Of a DNA stretch of 64,000 bases, positions 10,201-20,182 are shown piece by piece. Numbering within the stretch: the first letter of the stretch is position 1; each line of letters begins with the position of its first letter. The DNA is taken from NCBI GenBank assembly GCA_006384855.1, contig VCJN01002128.1, positions 20,974 to 84,973 on the forward strand, given 5' to 3'. Origin of the DNA: Tetraselmis striata. Taxonomy: Eukaryota; Chlorophyta; Chlorodendrophyceae; Chlorodendrales; Chlorodendraceae. The position numbers and the translations under genes are program-made. Below the pieces are notes generated by a model that worked only from the letters and a program-made list of their open reading frames with translations, made no database searches and had not been told where the DNA came from.

Positions 10201-11748
10201 GAGTGCGTGCCGTAAGCCGGCACTCTACCTCTTAAAAGGCTCGGTTTCCAGGGGTTACCTGATGCCTCAGCGCCGGCTCCAGCTGCAGAAGCTGAGGCTG
10301 CACGGCTCTTCTTCGCCGCCGGCTGCTCGGGCACAGAAGATGACGCCTTGTGTTTTCTCCCGACTAGCGCTCCGAGCGCATCGAATTCTTTTGCTTTCTC
10401 GGTAGGTTTTGATGTCCGCTTGGACCTCCGACCTAAAAATATCATATCCTGTCAGACCGTTTCGTCCCACTGATGACAGACCGTTTCGTCCCACTGATGA
10501 CAGACCGTTTCGTCCCACTGAGGACAAACCGTTTCGTCCCACTGATGACGAACCGTTTCGTCCCACTGATGACAAACCGTTTCGTCCCACTGATGACAGA
10601 ACGTTTCGTCCCACTGATGACAAACCGTTTCGTCCCACTGATGACAAACCGTTTCGTCCCACTGATGACAGAACGTTTCGTCCCACTGATGACAAACCGT
10701 TTCGTCCCACTGATGACAAACCGTTTCGTCCCACTGATGACAAGCCGTTTCGTCCCATTGATGACAAACCGTTTCGTCCCACTGATGACAAACCGTTTCG
10801 TCCCACTGATGACAAACCGTTTCGTCCCACTGATGACAAACCGTTTTGTCCCACTGATGACAAACCGTTTCGTCCCACTGATGACAGACCGTTTCGTCCC
10901 ACTGATGACAGACCGTTTCGTCCCGCTGATGACAAAACGTTTCGTCCCACTGATGACAAACCGTTTCGTCCCACTGATGACAAACCGTTTCGTCCCACTG
11001 ATGACAAACCGTTTCGTCCCACTGATGACAAACCGTTTCGTCCCACTGATGACAAACTGTTTCGTCCCACTGATGACAAACCGTTTCGTCCCACTGATGA
11101 CAAACCGTTTTGTCCCACTGATGACAAAACTATTTTCAATACATTATGTACTGCGGTTTAATAATGCAATGTCTTTAAGTACTGCGCTTCACACTAATAT
11201 TAAACCACTCCTTATGGCGGAGTACAGGCAGAGGTTCCCCCGAAACGGAGTAACCGAACTCGCTAGATCTGGCCGCATCACGCGTCGAGCAGGCAGGCGG
11301 CTATTGTACGCTGCCACTCGTCTGCCTACACCTCGAGTGGTCCTAGATTACACCGCTTCTACAGGGAACCCTAACCGAACTCGCTAGATCTGGCCGCATC
11401 ACGCGTCGAGCAGGCAGGCGGCTACTGTACGCTGCCACTCGTCTGCCTACACCTCGAGCGGTCCTAGATTACACCGCTTCTACAGGGAACCCTAACCGAA
11501 CTCGCTAGATCTGGCCGCATCACGCGTCGAGCAGGCAGGCGGCTACTGTACGCTGCCACTCGTCTGCCTACGCCTCGAGTGGTCCTAGATTACACCGCTT
11601 CTACAGGGAACCCTAACCGAACTCGCTAGATCTGGCCGTATCACGCGTCGAGCAGGCAGGCAGCTACTGTACGCGCGCGCAACTCACCTGGGGTGGCGTC
11701 GTCCTTGTCTTCCTTGTCCTTGGCAGGCTCGTTCTTCTTCGGCGCCAT
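4231..11748 (-). CDS. Transposon-borne ~1570-aa protein with C-terminal DNA methyltransferase-like domain
   Basis: Fourteen exons: 11688-11748, 10067 or 10038-10432, 9894-9986, 9716-9808, 8734-9467, 8111-8650, 7562-7996, 6824-7068, 6473-6752, 5599-6384, 5211-5512, 4885-5157, 4638-4815, 4231-4548. All joins keep frame with GT-AG sites, except that exon 2 needs the weaker donor at 10067 and exon 11 a donor at 5211. The N-terminus is lysine-rich, then Glu-Pro repeats (exon 5), then a large region I do not recognise. The C-terminus resembles beta-class N6/N4 DNA methyltransferases. [13 protein letters not shown] segment precedes [13 protein letters not shown], which forms only after splicing exons 13 and 14 and matches the SAM-binding motif. 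Upstream, where DPPY is expected, exon 11 reads DALFG followed by WDSKDAAW, so catalysis is doubtful. [12 protein letters not shown] segment fits the strand before the KP motif. Start: ATG at 11748, giving MAPKKNEP. Confidence 0.75.
7078..7460 (+). repeat. 24-bp motif array 1 (intron 7 of the methyltransferase-like gene)
   Basis: About 16 tandem copies of a unit with core TTTCGTCCCACTGATGACA followed by AAACCG or GAACG. The array lies wholly inside the intron between exons 7562-7996 and 6824-7068, directly upstream of the acceptor at 7069. Its length is a multiple of three and it lacks stops in several frames, so it creates long spurious open frames on both strands. Confidence 0.95.
9690..10037 (-). 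repeat. ~178-bp tandem duplication carrying a 93-nt exon
   Basis: The segments 9690-9860 and 9861-10037 are near-identical. Each contains one 93-nt exon with its acceptor and GTAATT donor. Both exons are phase 1 at each end, so inclusion of one or both copies keeps frame. Confidence 0.85.
10453..11127 (+). repeat. 24-bp motif array 2 (intron 1 of the methyltransferase-like gene)
   Basis: About 28 copies of the same unit as in arrays 1 and 3, more homogeneous than array 1. It lies inside the first intron (10433-11687) and ends about 20 nt from the acceptor of exon 2. Orientation on the plus strand is the same as in the other two arrays. Confidence 0.96.
11254..11674 (+). repeat. 121-bp tandem repeat, about 3.5 copies
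   Basis: Units start CCGAACTCGCTAGATCTGG at 11254, 11375, 11496 and 11617; the last is partial. The repeat is in the same first intron as array 2, close to the donor of exon 1, and is unrelated to the 24-bp motif. Confidence 0.95.
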
Positions 11749-12290
11749 TCTGGCCGTAGGTAGGTTGACGCGGTAGATGAGCGGGTTTCTTGGTGGGAAG
11801 CGGTGAGGGAGAGGTGGAAATGACGTGGTTTCTGTCTGCCGCCGCTCTGACCCCTGCTGGACCAACGGCGCGCGTGCGCACACTATAGTGTACCTCGTCG
11901 TCGTCATCAGGTTCATGTATTTTGCACCGCGACGAATATACAAGGCTAACTACTGCGACTATATATTACTATTACTGGAAGATAAAATATTCCCTACTCG
12001 AGAGTCATAACGGTACGAGAGTACAGTGGCGTGGCAATAATATTCCTTCATGGGATGATATATTCCTTGGATTGGATTCGGGTGTACTTACTAGTATAGA
12101 ACTATTCCCGACATACGAAAGAAACACGAAATAGCACGGTATTTGAGTCCTCAATTATTTTGACCCGTAGCTGGATATTATGCCCCCCGGTCAACGGCCC
12201 GTCCGAGAACGGTCATCGGCCGTCACTCTTCTTCACCACAGATCACAGTCCTTCACCCCCCCCCCCCCCCACCCACTCGCCCCGCGCTGC
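11749..12290. promoter_or_regulatory. Divergent intergenic region between the two transposon genes
   Basis: The 542 bp between the two opposed start codons must hold both promoters. A C tract at about 12256-12270 lies in the presumed 5' leader of the plus-strand gene. I see no convincing TATA element; the role is inferred from position only. Confidence 0.5.
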
Positions 12291-15200
12291 ATGGCGGCGG
12301 TCGAAAGCATGGCCTCTTCTCCAGGATCCGGCGCGTCGGACACTACAGTTACATTACCGCTGTGTTCGTGCCGCAGTGGATACTCGTGTGATTGCGACGC
12401 GCGTGCGAGTGATCGTAAGGAGCCTGAGAAAAGGAAGTACACGTGGGGCAAGGGCTGCGATGAGGTCGCCGAAAGCGGTAATGGCAAGGTCTCGTCTCTG
12501 ATCAGCAAGCGCACCTCTCGCGATTGTATCCGCCTCATGCTCGCCAAGGAGGCTAGCGAGCAGTCGCCATGCTGTTCGCGCAAGTGCGTGCACAAGCTAT
12601 ACACACAGTGCGGAGAGGCCCTCGTTGATGCCGTGTTGGACCGTGCGTTGACCGTATACTCTGGCAATCAGAACCGCTCCTTTGACCGGCTCGCTCAGGT
12701 TCTCAGGGGTGGCTACGAGTCGGCATCCGACAAGTTCGATTACATGTTCGATCACGGTGGCTACTTGCGATCTTTCGATCATCGCGGCCCCATCTACACG
12801 TGTGGGCGTGCGTGGGAGGTCTTGCATCAGGTCTCGAAACACAGACGTCTCGTGATCCAGCGGTCGGTGGTGGATAACGAACCCACGTACATCAGGCAGC
12901 GCAAGCAATACGAGAGCAGACAGACCGGACCGAGGGAGCATGTGCGCATGTTTCTCGAGCACTTCTTCTCGGATGACCTCGGTCACGTCGAGATCATGCC
13001 TTTTCATGACGGAAACAGCGAGACCTTCAAGAAGCACCTACCTCCCTGGATGACCAAGATTTGCGTCTACTACTACTACAAGTCGTGGGCCGAGGACGAC
13101 AACGCCATTCTCCGTGGTGAGGCCCATTTTGTCCCACTGATGACAGAACGTTTCGTCCCACTGATGACAGACCGTTTCGTCCCACTGATGACAAACCGTT
13201 TCGTCCCACTGATGACAAACCGTTTCGTCCCACTGATGACAAACCGTTTCGTCCCACTGATGACAAACCGTTTCGTCCCACTGATGACAAACCGTTTCGT
13301 CCCACTGATGACATACCGTTTCGTCCCACTGATGACAAACCGTTTCGTCCCACTGATGACAAACCGTTTTGTCCCGCTGCTGACAGACCGTTTTGTCCCG
13401 CTGATGACAAACCGTTTCGTCCCGCTGATGACAAACCGTTTTGTCCCGCTGATGACAAACCGTTTTGTCCCACTGATGACATAACGTTTCGTCCCGCTAT
13501 CGCCAGAACGTTTAGTCCCACCGACGCCGGACCGATTTCGTCCCACTGATGACAGAACGTTTCGCACCGCTCATGGCATACCGTTTCGTCCCACCGACCG
13601 CAAAAGTATTTGTCCCACATAATTAGCCGATATCGTCCCACTGCAGAGAGAACGTCTTGTCCCACTGCTGAGATACGGTTTCGTCCCACTACTGACATAC
13701 CGTTTCGTCACACTGTTGACAGATTGTTTCCCCATGCTGATTACAGAATTATTCACCCACTACCGATATAATTATTTCGACCCACTTCAGACCGAACTTT
13801 TCTGTCTCGCATTATGAGACCTTATTTGTATACCGACATATCACGCCCCTGCCCCTTTGTAGATTTGGCTACCGAGAGCGAAGTGAAGCTCGCATCGTTC
13901 GACACTTTCCGCCGGACTTGGAAGGAAGACTTCCCGGATGTCACCACGCCGAAGGTGAAGCGATTCAGCCACTGTCCCATATGCGCGGCGGGCAAAGCAC
14001 TCAGAGACCAAGCTCGCGAGATTTGCACAAAGGACATGACGCCAGAGGAACGTCAAGTGCACCGTCAACATCAGCAGCTGGTGAGGCGTCAGGTCAGAGC
14101 TGAGCAGAAGGTACACCTCGAGAGAGTGCGCCAGGAACGAAGGGATCTGAACAACGCCGTCTTCCAGTCGCGCCTTGGCCATGGAAACTTCTTCTTCTTC
14201 GAAATTGATAGCATGGACTCCGCGAAGACCCTGCTGCCTCACTGGGTTCGCATCCCCAAGACTGTGAAGCCCGACATGCTCCTCAAGTACCACCTCACCT
14301 GTGTGAAGTACGACGGATACCGCCCGGACGACATCTACTACTACACCAACACCATCCCCCACGATTCGTCCACGACGTGCACTCTGATATGGATCACGAT
14401 CATGAAGGTGAGCTCGTTAGCCTCCCGATAGGTTCGCCGTGGTTGTCCGGTAGCCATGGACTGATGAAATCTGGTCTGCGATGCAGGAAATTCAACACCG
14501 TGGTAGAAAGATTCCGTACATCAGAATCCAGATGGACAACACCGTCAGGGAGAACAAGAATAGGAACGTGGCGGCCCTCTGCAATTGGCTTGTGTCTATC
14601 GGCATCTGCGACGTCATTCATTTGGTCTTCTTGCCTGTCGGGCACACTCACGAACGGGTTGACCAGATCTTCAGCCGCATCAGTCTTGCGCTATCTCGCA
14701 GCTCCGCCTACACAATCGAGGCCTTTCTTGACTTGGTGGCGAAGGCATTCTCGCCCACTCCGGAGATTGCTGAGCTCTCATTCTCCCTCGACTTCTCTGA
14801 GTGGTTAAGGCCCCATTTCCAAGACCACATTCAGGACATCAGTAAGCCGCACAAATTCGAGTTCACCCGTGACGACGCCGCCGCGTCTGGCGGCTCGTTG
14901 CGCACCGCCTTGTGGTCCAACACACCGCTTTCGGAGCCCGTGCAGATCTTGAAGAGCGCGCCAACTGGGACGCCCGAGATTCGTGCGGGCCGGCCCCTTT
15001 TGTACGCTCTCTGCGACAAAAAGAAGCCCGACGCGGTGAAGGTCCAGAGGTACTTGGATGATTTCAAGAAGGTCAGGTCGTACATCACGGACCTGGCGGT
15101 CCAGTGGCACTTCTCCCCAGTCGAGCGCGAGAGCTGGAAGAATCTGCTCGACGACTTGGATGAGATGCAAACTTCTCCTTCGGCAGCTTTCTCCGGGTTC

Positions 15201-16134
15201 TGGCCGCAACGGAAAGAGGAAGTTGACGACTTCTTGCGCGAGCACGGGCAGACCGCGCCTGCTGAGGCACGTCACACGATGGCTACCAACGCAGACCTCA
15301 ACAATGCCGAAGCCGCTCGCGTTGAAGCCGAGGTTCGTGCTCAAGTGCTTCAAGATGACAGCGCCTTCCGGGGAGTTCACGCCGGCGCCAAGGAGAGGCT
15401 TCATGACAACACATCGCCCAGCGATGCAAAGGGCTCGAACCTCGTTGTCATCGACGTCTCCGATGTGAGTCCCATTGTTTGTCATTTTTGTCCTTTACGG
15501 GACAAAACAATTTGGTTCTTCTACCTTGCTTGTTATTTTGTCCCAGCTGGGACAAAAATGGCGTGGCGTGTCGCTCGGGACTAACATAGCTCGCGGTCTT
15601 GGTCATCGTTAGGTGCATGAGGAAGACAAGTGTCCTGAAACTCTTGGTGATTGGGAGTCGAGATTCGTCATCGGGCTTGTGAAGTCGCGCGAGACTACCG
15701 AAGACACGTTGACCGTGGCCGTATACGAGCCCTTCCATGCCGATGCAAAGGGCAAACCCCTTATGCCCCTATGGTTGTACGCGCAGACAAAAGGAGGGAA
15801 GAAGCCAGTTGACACAAGCTGGGAGAAGTGCCTGACGCTTCCTTGGAAGCTTGTTGAAGCCGTCCCCCTATCGTACGCGAAGGCCATCCACGACGCGTCG
15901 GGAAGTCGAGAGGTGTTCAACGAGGACGGCACCATGGTCAGAAAGAAGTGGTACGGTAAAAGCGTCCAAGTCGTGAAGACATATGCGCAAACTGGGTGGC
16001 AAATCAGCCAGCCACGAAACAACTGCGTCCACGTCATGTCAACCACCCCAGCGCAACGCAAACCCGGCGGAGTCGTCAAGTTTAATGCAGCCACGAAGAA
16101 GGACTTGCTTGAGTTGGGGATGCTCAACGAATAA
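12291..16134 (+). CDS. DUF7869-type transposase candidate (956 aa)
   Basis: Four exons, 12291-13116, 13863-14407, 14487-15464 and 15613-16134, join in phase (1, 0, 0). The start MAAVESMASS is chosen because upstream ATGs lie before a C tract. Residues about 90-275 contain a CCSRKCVHKL cysteine cluster typical of the N-terminal part of DUF7869 proteins. The core has three acidic motifs: DSMDSAK (Asp near 390), MDNTVRENKNR (near 474) and LPVGHTHERVDQIFSRI (near 516). This order matches the DUF7869 family, which I take to be an RNase H-like transposase fold. The C-terminal 400 residues are charged and not recognised. Intron 1 is filled by 24-bp array 3. No stop or frameshift is seen, so it may be active. 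Calling it the transposase of this element is inference from its position between the termini. Confidence 0.85.
13127..13800 (+). repeat. 24-bp motif array 3 (intron 1 of the DUF7869 gene)
   Basis: About 19 good copies from 13127 to about 13580, then increasingly decayed copies up to about 13800. It fills most of the 746-nt intron 13117-13862. Here the motif is in the sense orientation of its host gene, whereas arrays 1 and 2 are antisense to theirs; orientation relative to the element is constant. Confidence 0.95.
15486..15557. repeat. Palindromic GTCCC/GGGAC motifs in DUF7869 intron 3
   Basis: 15536-15557 is a perfect 22-bp palindrome with half-site TTTTGTCCCAG. Just upstream, TTTTGTCC (15486-15493) and GGGACAAAA (15499-15507) form a second inverted pair. 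The half-site matches the start of the 24-bp array unit and the subterminal motifs. Confidence 0.85.
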
Positions 16135-16400
16135 ACTATCAGCAACGTCTTGTGGCTAGCTAGCCGCTGGATGTAATAATCATAATAAATATTGATTTCA
16201 TTGCCTCATCTTGTCCCATTTTGGACAAAATGCTCCAAAACCAACATTGGATATGCGTCGCGGCTGGCCTTCATGCTGTTGAATGCTGCACTGCACCCAA
16301 GGTCTACAAACCCAAGCTACATCACCAGTGAGTCTTAAGTACTGATAGTAAACCCGGGAACTAGGGTATAAACAAACCCTACGGTGCAAAATGAATTCCA
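16135..16400. other. Right subterminal region of the transposon
   Basis: Non-coding 3' flank of the DUF7869 gene. It contains a further TTGTCC/GGACAA inverted pair at about 16211-16230, echoing the left subterminal motifs. No gene seen. Confidence 0.6.
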
Positions 16401-16428
16401 CGGCGCAAAATAGGTTAAATTACTGTTA
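16401..16428 (-). repeat. Right terminal inverted repeat
   Basis: Reverse complement begins TAACAGTAATTTAACC. See left terminal repeat at 3885-3912. Confidence 0.85.
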
Positions 16429-16980
16429 TGTGATGTGGAGGCGCCAACAGGACAGGAAGGGAGAGAGTGCTCAACGAGTAGGGAATGCAGAGCCGACCGG
16501 GCCAGCAACGACGTAAGACGCCGGTGTCCAGCGCGCTTTGTTCCGCCCAGCGCCAGATCCGCCGCCAACTCGGTCGCGTCCCCTTCCGCCGAACGTAGAA
16601 CTCCCTTCCCAGCACAACATCCCGGGCCACTCCAATAGCGGCACTAGGCCGAATGTGATGTGGAGGCGCCGACAGGACAGGAAAGGAGAGGGTGCTCAGA
16701 GAACAGCGAACGGGGACTTGACCGGACCAGCAACGACGTAAGACGCCGGTGTCCAGCTCACACTGCTCCTCCGCGGCAGTGGCAACACGGGCGGGGCCAA
16801 GGCTACCAAGGCGCCACCCGTGCACGATCCCCGCCCCCATCCCCAGCCGGGGGTGGAGGCGGAGGAAGGGCCCGCGATTCCGAGGGCCGAGGACGGTCGT
16901 CGGGCCCGCCCAAGCGGCGGTGGGTGGGAACTGCTAAGTCAGCGGCCAGCGGGAGAAATATAGGCCCGGATTTCTCCTGA
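16429..16980 (+). repeat. Satellite units right of the transposon (~225-bp family)
   Basis: TGATGTGGAGGCGCC starts at 16431 and again at 16656, giving a period of 225 bp. The unit contains CCCTTCCCAGCACAACATCC and the intact target site at about 16649-16660. The array decays into GC-rich unique DNA after about 16800. Confidence 0.8.
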
Positions 16981-17600
16981 TGCTGTAGGTAGTCGCTACA
17001 GTATCAGTAGCGACCTTTCTCCCGATGCGGGAGAAATGGCGATTTCTCCCTTTTATATCGGGCAATATCGGCCCGACGTGTCCCGGGTTTACCTGGTTTA
17101 TGCATTAGCCCTTCGGGGTTCGAATGAGGCAATGGTCTATGGGCTATGCCAGACCTACGACTGCAGTTGGCGCACGAGGTCAAGTGCTGGGGCGGCTTCG
17201 GCCGATGTCCCGGGGCGAACTTTACTTTACTTTCTCCCTTTTATTGAATATTCGTCAGATTATCATATATAGTACTGTGCGGGGTCGCAACACCCGCCGA
17301 CGTGCGTACTGTAGACTCAACGTATGGGCTCGGGACAGGCGTCATGTGCACCGTCATCAGATAGTAAACTCCCTGCAGCCACAAGTGGATGTAGCAGCCT
17401 GCTGGGACGAAGCTACTCAGTGATAGCTGGACGTGCCCGTTAATCAAAGTTAGCAGCAGCAGGCAAGAGCACCCACCGTTGGACCCGGTAGTGGCGCAAA
17501 GACCACAGCTGAACTTCGGATATATCACGTCTAAGCGACGAGGCTGTCGTTGGTGCGCCGGGTTGGTTGCCGAACACTCCTTGCTCAGCGCCATCACAGC
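16981..17600. repeat. Dispersed repeat copy A and flanking non-coding DNA
   Basis: From about 17065 to 17250 the sequence (phrases GTGTCCCGGGTTTAC, GGGGTTCGAATGAGGC, CCAGACCTACGACTGCA) closely matches 39498-39660. The GGTTCGAAT phrase resembles a Pol III B box, so a SINE-like origin is possible, but no A box is clear. Nothing else is recognised. Confidence 0.6.
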
Positions 17601-17616
17601 ACCACACGCCACAAGG

Positions 17617-17796
17617 ATGGCGGCTATACGTGCAGCCGCTGCGTTCGCCCGGACCGGAGCGCGAGCGTCGTCCGCGCTCTCACTCCGCTCGACGGCCGCT
17701 CTTAAGTCCACGGGGAGAAGCCTAGCAGCAGCTTGCTCAGAGTCACTGCCGAAAGGACGAAGCGCAGCCGGGGCGTTTCGCCCTATGCCCTCCACG
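17617..17796 (+). CDS. Possible first exon: organelle-targeting-like leader
   Basis: An open frame starting MAAIRAAAAFARTGARASSA is rich in Ala, Arg and Ser with no acidic residue for about 40 positions, as in mitochondrial or plastid leaders. It can end at a GTACGT donor near 17796. I could not find a convincing second exon in the following 2.3 kb, so this may be a gene fragment or chance. Confidence 0.3.
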
Positions 17797-18439
17797 TACG
17801 TCTGCTAACCTTTCGGCCTGGCCAGCCAAGCACCATATGTGCATGTTCCAGCTTACCGAAGCTTGCAAATTGGGCCGTCCCACTAAACCGCGATACAACT
17901 TGCCAAGTGTGCTGTTTGCATGCCGTGTCAGCACGGAATATTGCGTTTGATACTCAAACGAGCTTCCACATCTGGGTGCTGCTTGCAGGGGGTTGCGGGC
18001 GGCAAGCGCTGTCCAATTGGTGGCTTTCGGTGCTGCACACACCCCCGCTGCCTTAGTGAAAGCCTTGGCACAGGGATGCGCTGACGCGCTTTTTGTCTCC
18101 GAGGGAGGTGAGCCACGCCTGTGTCTCCCCAGCACATCATCATCGCATATGCATGCCCCTTTCATGTAATTCTGAGCACTCCAGTGAATTTAGTGCCTGT
18201 GTGCTGAATGGTATGAGTGTTATTCCTTTGCTATATATGTAGATGACGAGGATCGATAACGATGGCCAAGCCGGAGGAGTTTCACACGGGTTGGTGGATT
18301 CCCGGGCGTGTATGCTGCAACATCCTGATCCTGCACGCCGTCATGTCCTCATGGCCATGTAACCGTGCGCTTTGCCCCAACAATGCTCCCAGCAGGGAGT
18401 GTCACGTGATGCTCGTTGCATGGATGGATCCAGGGTGAA

Positions 18440-18710
18440 TCCGGAGTCCGGATCTGTCTATCGGGGAATGATTTGTCCGTGGGGACAGTAGCCCTGATTT
18501 TCATCGATGAAAATGGTCATGCCATTGCAGTCCGGGATGGTGCGAAGTACAGCAGTGCCCCACTCATTCAGCGTGCTCAACCCCTCATACCAACTCGTGC
18601 CCTTATTCATAGTAACAGGTCTCTGACCATCGCTTCCTTGACCATGATGCGAAGAGGCAAGCTTGCCATCCTCGCTGCATAGATTCCTGGACGCGAAGCA
18701 AATCATGATT

Positions 18711-18756
<46 letters not shown>

Positions 18757-19275
18757 AGTATGTCCCACCTTCGCCTGCACAGAGGGATCAATCGGGCCGC
18801 ATTCACCTAAATGGTTTCCTTTACGTTACACCGCATGCAGCAGGGTCTTACGGTGCGCCCCGTCATTTGCACGCCAAGCACCAGAACGATCTCTGTGTAC
18901 CTGCACTGGAGGGAAGCTCGCCCCCGCCTCCATGTCCTGCCAGATGTGAGCGCATCCGCGTTGTGGGTATCATGGACTGGTGATTTTCTGTGACTGAGTG
19001 CGGGTCATTCAGTCAAAACACCCAGTGGAGGCCATATCTAGCCTGTCCACCACGCATGCAGGCACCAGTGCATGCACGTGCGGTAGCGGGCGACCGGAGC
19101 TAGAGCCGAGGAGGGTGCGAGTACCTTTGCGTATTGATACGCCGTCGGCCAGTGAGGCTCATCTTTATGCGTTGGTCGAAAGTGGTTCGCATTTGCCTCC
19201 AGGAACACCCACGATCCCGCTTTTCGATATCCATTACCAACATAGAAATGCGTACCACGCTCCCTGTGCAATACA
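18440..19275 (-). CDS. Possible gene fragments, function unknown
   Basis: Two minus-strand stretches look coding. 19266-19126 reads ERGTHFYVGNGYRKAGSWVF and beyond, between a TGCACAG acceptor and an AAG/GTACTC donor. About 18685-18490 contains NEWGTAVLRTIPDCNGMTIF. They lie on the same strand with a (CA)n tract between them. I could not join them with full confidence and do not recognise a family. Confidence 0.3.
18713..18752 (+). repeat. (AC)n microsatellite
   Basis: About 20 AC dinucleotides. Confidence 0.97.
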
Positions 19276-20182
19276 TACGCCAGTATCGCAACCCGACATG
19301 TGACTCAGCCATCTGAGAAGTCTTTATTAGCAGAACAGTGCAAGCCTACTCAAAGGCATTTTTCCAGATATGCGGGTAGCTACACACCTGACCAGCTGCT
19401 CTCCGTTGCTGCTTGCACAGACAGCACCGCCGCGAATTCGCCTATCTGGCGCAATCCTACGACCAACCTTGCCAGCTCGCGTGGTTCTGTCGAGATTTTT
19501 ACACCAGAGGTGCTCGCTGCGAAAGGAAAGCATACTCAACATCGAATAAGGGCCGCGTGTCTTGCTTTTGTGTGTGGCAACTGCAATTCTTGTACGAGGC
19601 AGCCCGGGCGAGGGTATGTCAGGCGAGGGTGACGTTCTCCAAGAGTTCCTGCACCGAGTGCATAGCAGCAGAGACACGTCCGCGAGCGACGACTGGCTCG
19701 CACTTCAGCTCATCTCACGAGCACCAATGCTACCACGACGGCCAAAACGATTACAAGCACCTCGAACAAATCAACCAAACCTTCCAGGTGAGGGTATCCT
19801 CCGGGGTGCTTTACTTTATTAGACATTTAGTATCATCGGCGCGAGCGCTTCTGGGCTGCGCTGGCGGCGGCGCGGGCGCCGCGTTATTAATAATAAAAAA
19901 TTTAAAATATAGCGACTAAATGTTGCCGAAGAGCAGCCAATAACGCGACCGCGCGCTTGCTGTTGTGACTGTATGTGTCGGCGCGATGCGGACAACACAG
20001 CAGCAGGCGCCGGAGACACGGTAGTCAGTTCACGATGCAAGTTCGGTGGCACTCACTGCATCTTCACCTGTGAGCTGCACTAATATCTGTCCGAGTATAC
20101 GAAGACGAATCCACCATCGCCAGAGGCAGGCGAGCAGGCGAGCAGCGGTTATCACTCCGAGCCGGGTGCCGCGAGAAAGCCA

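Larger units (their letters stand above)
3885..16428. mobile_element. 12.5 kb DNA transposon with inverted termini, DUF7869 and methyltransferase-like genes
   Basis: The left end (3885-3912) starts TAACAGTAATGCAACC. The reverse complement of the right end (16401-16428) starts TAACAGTAATTTAACC, with about 25 of 28 bases matching. Both ends lie in the same satellite at the same point: the left flank reads GCCGAATG, the right flank TGTGATGTGG, and intact sibling units at about 3626-3640 and 16649-16660 read GCCGAATGTGATG. That gives an empty site and a probable 2-bp TG target duplication. Inside are two divergently transcribed multi-exon genes, subterminal repeats and three intron arrays of one 24-bp motif. 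Both genes have intact splice phases apart from one doubtful junction, so the insertion may be fairly young. I cannot place it in a named superfamily. Confidence 0.85.

Noticed and set aside
10453..11127. CRISPR array or box C/D snoRNA cluster
   Set aside because: Units are directly adjacent with no variable spacers, and the TGATGA and CTGA words overlap in the same place in every unit with no snoRNA guide spacing.
10267..13484. Long repetitive proteins (such as FVPLMTNR or KPFRPTDD repeats) encoded by the arrays
   Set aside because: The repeat length is a multiple of three and lacks stops in most frames, so open frames appear on both strands. The arrays fall between good splice sites as introns.
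7078..13800. Hammerhead ribozymes in the 24-bp arrays
   Set aside because: The unit contains CTGATGA on the plus strand, but the matching GGACGAAAC core lies on the opposite strand, so one transcript cannot form the catalytic core.
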